Assembly (NCBI GenBank): GCA_017936885.1
Contig: JAGBEO010000010.1
Span: 103,677-167,676, forward strand
DNA length: 64,000 bases
DNA from: Lachnospiraceae bacterium
GTDB taxonomy: Bacteria; Bacillota; Clostridia; Lachnospirales; Lachnospiraceae
Direction: 5' to 3'
Shown: positions 44,808 through 52,473 of the stretch, in pieces
How positions within the stretch are numbered: position 1 is the first letter of the stretch
Layout of the letters: each line of letters opens with the position of its first letter
Program-made: the position numbers and the translations under genes
The notes under the pieces: model-generated
What the model was told of the DNA's origin: nothing
What the model saw: only the letters and a program-made list of their open reading frames with translations
Databases searched by the model: none

Positions 44808-46304
44808 TTGAAAAGAAGATTGCGAAAGGTAAATGAGATATTATTAATAAGCATTTTTGTACTGACTGCTTTGCTTGCTGCGGTAGTTGGTTTGAAGGCA
44901 TATGACATATATGTGACGAATGCTAAGCAGGAAGAGAAAGAATTTGCCGAAGTTCTTGCCAGAAATGCAGAAGCCCAGAACCGTGTCACGCAGATGGAAA
45001 CAGAAATTCAGGAATTGACGAAGGACCGGCAGAAACTGGAGCAGTTTATCACAAACATACAGGCCGTGGAGAACAGCCCGGCATCTGACGGAACTGATTT
45101 TGGCAAGGGCAGCCTTCTGGACGGTACAGTATCAGGTGATGCCGGTTTATCTGAAAATAGTGTATCAGCAAATGGCATGATCTTAGGCGGTACGGTTTCC
45201 GAAAATGCCGGTGTCTCAGACAATACCTTGTCCGGCAATGGCAGTGTTACAGGCAATACCGTATCCGGCAATGGCAGTGTCTCAGGCAATATGGTGTCCG
45301 GCAATGATCTCCTGCGGGATGGGGTCTTAGTATCAGGCAACAGCAGTATATCGGATAACAGCACGGTATCCGGAGATCTGCTGGGCGGCTGGCAGGGAAA
45401 CGGCGGTTATGTACAGCCGGAGATGACGTTGGAGGAACGCAGACAGCTTCATACTTCCCTGGAGGAAACGATGGAAGTCAATCAGGAAGACCTGATCAAG
45501 ATTGCGGAGAGTCAGATTGATTTTTCCGGCAAGAAGATAGCCTGTCTGGGGGACAGTATAACGGCAGCTTCCAATCTGGATTCGGAAGAGGACTATCAGC
45601 AGTATTCCTACCCTGCTAATTTGAAAGAACTGTTAGGAGCAGAGGAAGTCTATAATCTTGGAATCGGTGGTTCTTCCATCGGACGCTATTGGGCGGATGC
45701 CTTTGTGGACCGTTATCAGGATATTCCGGAGGATGTAGATATCATTATTGTTATGGGAGGCACCAATGATGGATTCTGTGCGGCGGACAAGGAGTTCGGA
45801 AGTTTGAATGAGAGGGCTTACCGCACCTTCTGTGGAGATTTGGATGAGCTGATGAGAGGACTTAGAGAGAAGTATCCCGATGCGGATATCTTCTTTGCTA
45901 CACCGCTTCCCAATATCCTGCACGATTATCTGATGAGCGAGCGTGACTATCTGCTGCCGCAGAAAAACTTTGCAGATGTGATACTGACGCTGGCCCAGGA
46001 ATATGATTATGAAGTTATTGATCTGTATAACTCTAATATATTGGATTCCCATGATGTTAATATCGTAGCGGACTATATGCCGGACGGCGTGCACGGTAAT
46101 CATGAGGGCTACAGAATTTTAGCAGAACATTTTGCGGCAGCGCTTGTGGAATATTACGAGGAACAGGAAGCTGCGAAGGAGGATATGTCGGTATCAGGCA
46201 ATTCAGTGGACGACCGAAGCGGACGGGAGCAGATATCGGAAAATGCAATAGAGGATTATGGCATAGAGGATCGGGATGAGAGAAGACTACAGACAGTACA
46301 GTGA
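44808..46304 (+). CDS. membrane-anchored SGNH/GDSL hydrolase with Ser-Gly-Asn repeats
   Basis: A 498-residue protein from TTG 44808 (no ATG available; TAAGGT upstream). A signal anchor (ILLISIFVLTALLAAVVGL) and a coiled coil (residues ~45-85) lead to a low-complexity repeat (residues ~105-190) with alternating 5- and 6-residue units ending VSGN or similar. The SGNH domain then has Ser250 in LGDSIT, GIGGSS, GGTND, and Asp426/His429 in DGVH, so the catalytic set is complete. It probably removes acyl groups from an envelope glycan. It occupies the place where yacP stands in Bacillus. The tail carries another VSGN. The last 29 bases overlap sigH. Confidence 0.88.
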   Translation: MKRRLRKVNEILLISIFVLTALLAAVVGLKAYDIYVTNAKQEEKEFAEVLARNAEAQNRVTQMETEIQELTKDRQKLEQFITNIQAVENSPASDGTDFGKGSLLDGTVSGDAGLSENSVSANGMILGGTVSENAGVSDNTLSGNGSVTGNTVSGNGSVSGNMVSGNDLLRDGVLVSGNSSISDNSTVSGDLLGGWQGNGGYVQPEMTLEERRQLHTSLEETMEVNQEDLIKIAESQIDFSGKKIACLGDSITAASNLDSEEDYQQYSYPANLKELLGAEEVYNLGIGGSSIGRYWADAFVDRYQDIPEDVDIIIVMGGTNDGFCAADKEFGSLNERAYRTFCGDLDELMRGLREKYPDADIFFATPLPNILHDYLMSERDYLLPQKNFADVILTLAQEYDYEVIDLYNSNILDSHDVNIVADYMPDGVHGNHEGYRILAEHFAAALVEYYEEQEAAKEDMSVSGNSVDDRSGREQISENAIEDYGIEDRDERRLQTVQ

Positions 46305-46902
46305 TGAAGAATTGATGGTTCGCCTGCGGGACGGAGAAGATGCCATTATAGAATATATTATGAATAAATATAAGAATCTGGTCAGAAGCAAAGCCAAATC
46401 CATGTATATTTTAGGCGCAGACAGCGATGACCTGATTCAGGAGGGCATGATTGGTCTTTTTAAGGCGGTCAGGGACTATGACAGCGGACGGGATGCCAGC
46501 TTTTCTACTTTCGCTGATTTATGTGTATCCAGACAGATGTACACGGCGGTACAGGCATCTAGAAGACAGAAGCATATCCCTCTTAATACCTATATATCGC
46601 TCTATGGCAGTGTGAGCACAAACCATGACGGAGAAGAGGAAGCGCTGGTTAATGTGCTGGCGGCGCGGTCCGGGCAGAGCCCGGAGGAACTGGTCATAGA
46701 CCGGGAGAATGTGATACAGCTTGAGAAAACCATAGAAAAAGAACTCAGTATCTTTGAAAAGCAGGTGCTTGACCTGTACCTGACGGGTATGGGTTACCAG
46801 CAGATAGCCAAAGTGTTGGGAAAAGACGATAAATCTACAGACAATGCGCTGCAGAGGATTAAAACGAAACTCAAAAAAGTGATTCGCGAGACGACAGCTT
46901 AG
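46276..46902 (+). CDS. sigH: RNA polymerase sigma factor, SigH type
   Basis: A 208-residue sigma-70-family factor. Region 2 is seen as YKNLVRSKAKSMYILGADSDDLIQEG and FSTFADLCVSRQMYTAVQAS; region 4 as LYLTGMGYQQIAKVLGKDDKSTDNALQRIK. Together with the cysS-mrnC-rlmB-sigH context this is the early sporulation/stationary-phase sigma-H gene. It overlaps the SGNH gene by 29 bases. In Bacillus rpmG-secE-nusG follow; here a tRNA and trmO follow instead. Confidence 0.94.
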   Translation: MREDYRQYSDEELMVRLRDGEDAIIEYIMNKYKNLVRSKAKSMYILGADSDDLIQEGMIGLFKAVRDYDSGRDASFSTFADLCVSRQMYTAVQASRRQKHIPLNTYISLYGSVSTNHDGEEEALVNVLAARSGQSPEELVIDRENVIQLEKTIEKELSIFEKQVLDLYLTGMGYQQIAKVLGKDDKSTDNALQRIKTKLKKVIRETTA

Positions 46903-46933
46903 CATGATTTGTAAGACGATAGTTTAACAGGTA

Positions 46934-46963
46934 TTGACAAAGTTTGAAAGGCTGTGATATACT
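46934..46963 (+). promoter_or_regulatory. tRNA-Thr promoter
   Basis: TTGACA (46934-46939) and TATACT (46958-46963) with an 18-base spacer, 34 bases before the tRNA. Confidence 0.8.
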
Positions 46964-46997
46964 ACAGTTCGTGGCAAAAATGTATTTTAGCCAGTTG

Positions 46998-47070
46998 GCT
47001 GATATGGCTCAGTCGGTAGAGCGTCGCCTTGGTAAGGCGGAGGTCACGGGTTCGATTCCCGTTATCAGCT
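46998..47070 (+). tRNA. tRNA-Thr (anticodon GGU)
   Basis: A 73-nt cloverleaf: acceptor GCTGATA with TATCAGC, D-arm GGCTCAGTCGGTAGAGC, anticodon stem-loop CGCCTTGGTAAGGCG reading GGU, T-arm CGGGTTCGATTCCCG, discriminator T. CCA is not encoded. It is followed by its own terminator and then by trmO, a family known to modify this tRNA. Confidence 0.96.
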
Positions 47071-47090
47071 TTAAGAGTATTAGCGGCAAG

Positions 47091-47126
47091 GACTTTTCAA
47101 GAATCTTTTTTTGAAAAGTCTTTTTT
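47091..47126 (+). terminator. tRNA-Thr terminator
   Basis: GACTTTTCAA pairs with TTGAAAAGTC around a ten-base loop, followed by six T. Confidence 0.9.
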
Positions 47127-47240
47127 GCTTTATAGACACAAAAGTTGCACTTCGGTAGCGCTTGGAATGATATGATAGTCATATTGTGGCAATAATTTGT
47201 CTTGTCTGTTCATGGCTGTCATCATCTGGAGATGAATCAA

Positions 47241-47951
47241 ATGAATGGAAACTTAATGGTAGTGGCGAGAATTCATACGGATTTTTCGGAAAAATTCGGA
47301 ATACCCAGACAGAGCGGACTGGTTCCGTCCCTGAGAGGAGAAATTCACTTTGAGGGCGAATTCTGCAATCCCGATGCCGTCCGCGGCATAGAAGAATATT
47401 CTCATCTATGGCTGTTGTGGGGATTCTCCAAGGCTAAGAAGGATAGTATGAGTCTGACGGTGGCGCCGCCCAGATTAGGCGGCAGGGAACGGAAAGGGAT
47501 TTTTGCAACCCGTTCTCCGTTTCGTCCCAATTCCATCGGCTTATCCAGTGTACGGCTGGAGGAAGTCCGGTACGGAGAAAACGGGGAGCCGGTTCTGATC
47601 GTATCCGGAGCGGATTTGCTTAACGGCACGCCGATTTATGACATTAAGCCGTATCTTCCTTACACGGACTCCCATCCGGAGGCGAGGGGAAGCTTTGGGG
47701 AAGCCCATAAGGCGGATTGTATCAGAGTGATTTTCCCGGAGAAACTGAGGCGGCAGCTTCCGGAGAATTTACGACAGACTGTGTATGAGGTGCTGTCACA
47801 GGATCCGAGGGCGGCATATAATAAGAAAACGGACTATGTTTATGGTATGAGCTTTGCGGGATATGATATTCGTTTTGTGGTGGAAGAGGATGGGCTGGTC
47901 GTAAAGGAAATTGTAGACAGACAGGCATCCGACTGGGAAAGAATTAAATGA
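47241..47951 (+). CDS. trmO: TsaA/TrmO-type tRNA methyltransferase
   Basis: About 236 residues from ATG 47241, nine bases after GGAG; ATG 47232 is too close and TTG 47202 has no site. TrmO methylates N6 of t6A37 in tRNA-Thr(GGU) with S-adenosylmethionine. Family motifs are clear: FGIPRQSGLVPSLRGEI, WLLWGFSKA, TRSPFRPNSIGLSSVRLE and DIKPYLPYTDS. The C-terminal part (YVYGMSFAGYDIRF) is the usual extension. The gene lies 170 bases after tRNA-Thr(GGU), separated by a terminator, and 104 bases before the polysaccharide gene cluster. Confidence 0.92.
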   Translation: MNGNLMVVARIHTDFSEKFGIPRQSGLVPSLRGEIHFEGEFCNPDAVRGIEEYSHLWLLWGFSKAKKDSMSLTVAPPRLGGRERKGIFATRSPFRPNSIGLSSVRLEEVRYGENGEPVLIVSGADLLNGTPIYDIKPYLPYTDSHPEARGSFGEAHKADCIRVIFPEKLRRQLPENLRQTVYEVLSQDPRAAYNKKTDYVYGMSFAGYDIRFVVEEDGLVVKEIVDRQASDWERIK

Positions 47952-48055
47952 CGGACGATTGTGCGCCGATGTGATGATGATTCTGAAATGAAAGAGAAAA
48001 GCATTGGATAGAGATGCGGTTTATATAGGTTTTATGAAAGAAAGGGACAAGTTGC

Positions 48056-50500
48056 ATGACCGGAAAGAAAAACAAAAAATGGGTGCTCATTCTGCTGATT
48101 TTGCTGCTGCTTGCGTTAGTCGTCAGTGTGTGCTATATATGTTTGCAAAAAGAAAAGGAAAATGCAGTTACAGATACGGAAATATTGGAAGGAACGGATT
48201 ATTCTGCAACGGAAAAAATTGAAGCAGCCTTAAAGAAGCTTGCGGATCATCCCGAAAAAGCACAGGTTATTACGGATATTAATACAGTGGAGAAAGAGGT
48301 TGCGCTTTGCTTCGAAGGAACAACTGACGGATTGATCATACAGCAGATTGTGGAGTATCTGGATGAACATGATATGAAGGCCACATTTTTTATCTCGGCG
48401 GTGGATGCCGGTGAAGATGAAGAGGCGGTAGATACGATTCTGGAAGCCGGATATGAGATGGAGAGTTATACGCTGTATGGTACAACACATATGGAGACCT
48501 ATACACAGGAAGAACTGGTGGAAGATTTCTGCCGCGCACAAGCTGTCTATGAGGATAAGATCGGTATAGTACCTACGATCCTGAAATGTAATGCAACCGA
48601 TTATACGGAAGAGATTATGGAGGCGGCAGATGCCTGCGGATATGGCAGTGTGCTGTATCCGACCCATTATCTGAATTATGCCAGCTTTTTTAATGAGGAT
48701 ATGGCAAAAAATTATGTAAAAAGTGCAGGAAAAGGCAGTATCATAACGATAAAGCTGAACGGCTATCTGGATGAATTGGAATACGAAGAAACCAGGACAG
48801 ACGAGGAACCGGCTAAGGATAAGCAGCCGGGGCTGGAACTGCATGAACTGGAGGAAGAGGAGCTTTCGGAAGACGAGAGGCTTTTGCAGGTAGTGGAATG
48901 GCTTCTGGACGCCTTGGATGAAGCGGAATATGAAACGGTTCCCGTCAGTAGCTTCCCTAGTCAGGACATGGGTGACCTGGTGCTGAAATTTGAAGAGCTG
49001 GAAGAACAGTATGCAGAGGAAAAGGCAGAAGCTGTTACAGCAGCGCATACAACGGATCGGGAGACGGCATTTACTTTCAGAGGCCTTGGAGATGAGGAAG
49101 AATTGACCAATCTGCTGGCAGTACTGCAGGAGATAGGAGCGGGCGCCACTTTCTTTGTAACGGGAGAAGAGATTGACAGATATCCGGAGCAGATACAGCA
49201 GATTATGGATGCGGGCTGTGAAATCGGAAACGGCGGTTATCTTGGCAAGTCTATGAAAGAGATGTCTTTTGGTGAGATATGCGAGGACATTTATAAGAGT
49301 GATCTTGTACTGGAAAGTATCGGTGTCAAGACGGATTTGTTTATGCCGCCTTACGGTGTTGTTACGGAAGAAGTACAGATGGCTGCGGCTGCACTGGATA
49401 AGCAGCTTGTTCTGTATAATTCCTCTCCGACCAGAACGGAATATGCAAAGAAGCACTATACGGGAGAAGAGGTTGTGCGGAAGTATTATTCCGATTCCCG
49501 TCTGGTATTGTGCCGCGGCGACATTACCTACTTTAATATGAATGTGTATGATGATGCGGATTCTGTTGCCGGGCTGGTGCGTGCCGTTTATCAGTTGAAA
49601 GTTCTGCCTACCGATTACGGTACAAGAGAGGAACATATTCTGCAGATTTGTACGGTATCACAGCTTCTTGATCATACATGGCATTATCCGGCGGCAACCA
49701 ATGCAACCTATCATGCGATTCAGACAAGCGGCAGGATGCAGTCATCTTTTGAACAGATGCTAAGCAATGGTTATATCGGAAATCCGTATTTAGATCTGGG
49801 CGGTTTCTCGGAAGGAGAATTGGGACTCATCGATCAGACGGGGCGGATCAATACCGGAGGTACGAATACGGTATTCTTAACCTTTGATGACTGGGGCAAT
49901 GAACAGACCATCGGTAAGATACTGTACGTCCTTAGAAAGCATAAGATCAAGGCATCCTTCTTTATCAAAACAGAGTATGTTATGGACGGCAGCAGTGAAA
50001 ATCTTCTGCGTGCCATTGCGGAGGAAGGACATGATATTGCTTCCCATACCAATACCCATATGACGATTAATGTCACGCCGGATTTGGTGCCGACCCTGCA
50101 GAAGGATTTGGTAAAATCCAATCAGATACTGGCAAATGTAACGGGAGATACCGGTATGCTGACGGATTATTTCAGACCACCCACACTGGCGGTCAATAAG
50201 GTGGGTGTCAGTACCGTATTTGACTGCGGCTATGGCTATATTATCAATGCAGATATCAGCACGGGCGATTATGATGCAGGCAGTGTGGAAGAGGTGTATG
50301 ATACGCTGTTAAACGGTGTCAGGCTGGACAGCGGTGAGCGCATGAAGATACAGGACGGCAGTGTTGTTGTTATGCATATCAATACGAACTCTGTTCATAC
50401 CGCGCAGGGACTTGACAGATATTTGAACTATGTGGAAAGCCTTCCGGACGGCGATCCGAATAAATTTAATTTTGCAAAGCTAAGTGATTATCTGCATTAA
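48056..50500 (+). CDS. membrane-anchored protein with three NodB (polysaccharide deacetylase) domains, only the third intact
   Basis: The 814-residue protein has an N-terminal anchor (WVLILLILLLLALVVSVCYI). Three NodB-like units follow. In unit 1 (~80-250) the DD motif is FEG (Glu87-Gly88) and the His motif is YTLYGTTH. In unit 2 (~335-520) they are FRG (Arg342-Gly343) and GNGGYLGK. Unit 3 (~600-810) keeps FDDWG (Asp611, Asp612), SHTNTH (His664, His668), FRPPT and VVMHINTN. The first two are therefore predicted inactive, perhaps glycan-binding; the third should remove N- or O-acetyl groups from an envelope polysaccharide. It heads a four-gene set with a glycosyltransferase, another NodB-like protein and a GH18-like lipoprotein. 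Confidence 0.9.
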   Translation: MTGKKNKKWVLILLILLLLALVVSVCYICLQKEKENAVTDTEILEGTDYSATEKIEAALKKLADHPEKAQVITDINTVEKEVALCFEGTTDGLIIQQIVEYLDEHDMKATFFISAVDAGEDEEAVDTILEAGYEMESYTLYGTTHMETYTQEELVEDFCRAQAVYEDKIGIVPTILKCNATDYTEEIMEAADACGYGSVLYPTHYLNYASFFNEDMAKNYVKSAGKGSIITIKLNGYLDELEYEETRTDEEPAKDKQPGLELHELEEEELSEDERLLQVVEWLLDALDEAEYETVPVSSFPSQDMGDLVLKFEELEEQYAEEKAEAVTAAHTTDRETAFTFRGLGDEEELTNLLAVLQEIGAGATFFVTGEEIDRYPEQIQQIMDAGCEIGNGGYLGKSMKEMSFGEICEDIYKSDLVLESIGVKTDLFMPPYGVVTEEVQMAAAALDKQLVLYNSSPTRTEYAKKHYTGEEVVRKYYSDSRLVLCRGDITYFNMNVYDDADSVAGLVRAVYQLKVLPTDYGTREEHILQICTVSQLLDHTWHYPAATNATYHAIQTSGRMQSSFEQMLSNGYIGNPYLDLGGFSEGELGLIDQTGRINTGGTNTVFLTFDDWGNEQTIGKILYVLRKHKIKASFFIKTEYVMDGSSENLLRAIAEEGHDIASHTNTHMTINVTPDLVPTLQKDLVKSNQILANVTGDTGMLTDYFRPPTLAVNKVGVSTVFDCGYGYIINADISTGDYDAGSVEEVYDTLLNGVRLDSGERMKIQDGSVVVMHINTNSVHTAQGLDRYLNYVESLPDGDPNKFNFAKLSDYLH

Positions 50501-50559
50501 TCAGCGATCCGAAGCATTGTTTGAAACCGGATCATGTTGATGATAAAAGAGGGAAAGCT

Positions 50560-52473
50560 ATGTTGAGTAAGAAGAAAGAAACGAAGAAAAAGAATACGGC
50601 TCCGATAGAAGATATTCTCTTACAACAAAAGCCCGACAGGCGTATGCTCTCTTACGTGCCGGATAAACAGCAGGTGCGGAATAATGTAGACAGACGCGGC
50701 GGCAAGACACTGGAGAGCTTTGAGGGAAAAGCAGACGACTATATTAAGAGCATTCAGTCCGGTATTCGTTACCAGGTGGATTATAAGGTAAAGGTTAAAG
50801 TAAAGGGGAAAGACGGCAAAAAGAAAATTGCCGGGAAATTTACCTGTAAGGGAGTCGATATTTCTTCCACCGGAATTTTGTTACAGGTGGAAACACAAGC
50901 CCAACAGCAGATGATGCAGAATGCAGATAAGATACATCTTGATTTTGAAATCATACCCGGCTCCATGCCGGAAGGCTACGAGATGAAAGTGAAGCAGACT
51001 GCCAAGCTGGTTCGAGCCATCAAAACACAGGATAATAAGCTGCTGTGCGGTATGGAATTCCATAAGACGCTGGCAGAGTATGCGACCAGAAGAAAAGATG
51101 GTTATATGCTTACGGTTGCCAGTCTCATGATCTTTTTCATTTCTGCTTTTATTATGCTGATGAGAGCGGAGAGCGTAATCTACTTTAAGTTTAATAAATG
51201 GCTGTATTTGTATAGTATCATTGCGGCGGCGTTTCTGTTAAGCCGGTATCTGTTCGGGGCCTTCTATCGGCCGGTACCGATTGACAAGGACTATACACCG
51301 GGTGTGACGGTCATCATTCCCTGCTTTAATGAGGAAGAATGGATTCACAGGACGATTCTTAGCTGTGTGAATCAGGACTATCCGATTGATAAGCTGGAAG
51401 TCATTGTGGTAGATGACCATTCCAATGACCGGTCTGTGGAGAAAATACAGGAAACGATAGAGAAATTGAAGGCTGAGGATGAACACTATGAGATTGCCAA
51501 GCGTGTATCTTATATCGTGCAGCCTGTGAATAAAGGAAAAAGAGACGCTTTATGCGAAGGGGTGAAGGTGGCGCAGCATGAACTGATCGTGTTCGTGGAT
51601 TCTGACAGCTTCTTAGATCCTTTCGCAATTCGTAATCTGGTGCAGCCCTTTAAAGATCCGAAGATGGGCGGGGTAGCGGGACGTACCGATGTGGCGAATA
51701 CTTATACCAATGCGCTGACGAAGATGCAGTCAGTGCGCTACTATATTGCTTTCCGTGTTATGAAAGCGGCAGAGGCTTACTTCGATGGAGTAACCTGTCT
51801 GTCCGGTCCGCTGTCCTGTTACCGCAGAGAGATTATTATGGATAACATGGACAATTGGCTGAACCAGAAGTTCTTAGGGCAGAAGGCTACCTTCGGTGAT
51901 GACCGTGCCATGACCAACTTCGTGTTGGAGCATCACAGAACCAGCTATCAGGATACGGCGATCTGTTCCACCATTGTGCCCAATAAGCATAAGGTATTTT
52001 TGAAGCAGCAGATGCGCTGGAAACGTTCATGGCTTCGGGAATCCATTATGGCAGGGAAGTTTATGTGGCATAAAGAGCCGTTTATGGCGGTCTTTTTCTA
52101 CATAGGCCTGATCGTGCCGGTGGCGGCGCCAGTGGTAGTGTTGTATAATCTGGTCTATGTACCGATTACCCAAAGGATTTTTCCGACGACTTTCCTGGTC
52201 GGACTTCTTTTGATGTCTCTGATCATGAGCGTGGTACAGCTTCTGCTGAGGCGAAGCAGTACCTGGATATACGGTATGTTGTTCTGTATCTACTATGAAG
52301 CGGTGCTGCTGTGGCAGATGCCGGTTGCCTGGGTTACGTTCTGGAAATCCACATGGGGTACACGCATGACGCCGGAAGATTTGAAAGAACAGGAGAAGAA
52401 GAAAAAGAAAGGTGAGAGGAAAGGAGGCGTGAAGGATGAGCAGACGAAAGCCCATGGACCCGGTACGGCGTAA
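50560..52473 (+). CDS. GT2 polysaccharide synthase with N-terminal PilZ domain
   Basis: About 637 residues from ATG 50560 (AGAGGGAAAG upstream). Residues ~65-165 form a PilZ-like domain: Arg70 in IRYQVDY and Asp100 in DISSTGILL. PilZ usually binds cyclic di-GMP, but the second Arg of RxxxR is not obvious. Two helices follow, then a processive family-2 glycosyltransferase: Asp285-Asp286, Asp347-Ser-Asp349, and QQMRW at 483-487. C-terminal helices form the export channel. Resemblance is to hyaluronan, cellulose and PgaC synthases. It probably makes and secretes a beta-linked polymer under c-di-GMP control. In BcsA the PilZ domain is C-terminal, so the order here differs. Confidence 0.9.
   Translation: MLSKKKETKKKNTAPIEDILLQQKPDRRMLSYVPDKQQVRNNVDRRGGKTLESFEGKADDYIKSIQSGIRYQVDYKVKVKVKGKDGKKKIAGKFTCKGVDISSTGILLQVETQAQQQMMQNADKIHLDFEIIPGSMPEGYEMKVKQTAKLVRAIKTQDNKLLCGMEFHKTLAEYATRRKDGYMLTVASLMIFFISAFIMLMRAESVIYFKFNKWLYLYSIIAAAFLLSRYLFGAFYRPVPIDKDYTPGVTVIIPCFNEEEWIHRTILSCVNQDYPIDKLEVIVVDDHSNDRSVEKIQETIEKLKAEDEHYEIAKRVSYIVQPVNKGKRDALCEGVKVAQHELIVFVDSDSFLDPFAIRNLVQPFKDPKMGGVAGRTDVANTYTNALTKMQSVRYYIAFRVMKAAEAYFDGVTCLSGPLSCYRREIIMDNMDNWLNQKFLGQKATFGDDRAMTNFVLEHHRTSYQDTAICSTIVPNKHKVFLKQQMRWKRSWLRESIMAGKFMWHKEPFMAVFFYIGLIVPVAAPVVVLYNLVYVPITQRIFPTTFLVGLLLMSLIMSVVQLLLRRSSTWIYGMLFCIYYEAVLLWQMPVAWVTFWKSTWGTRMTPEDLKEQEKKKKKGERKGGVKDEQTKAHGPGTA

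Noticed and set aside
45008-45364. 118-residue minus-strand frame rich in Leu-Pro repeats
   Set aside because: It is the antisense image of the Ser-Gly-Asn repeat of the SGNH gene.
45120-45370. direct DNA repeats resembling a CRISPR array
   Set aside because: The repetition is codon-level within the Ser-Gly-Asn coding repeat, with no constant repeat-spacer length.
48230-49636. 468-residue open frame on the minus strand
   Set aside because: It lies wholly antisense to the triple NodB gene, which has clear domain motifs; the antisense translation has no recognisable motif and no ribosome binding site.
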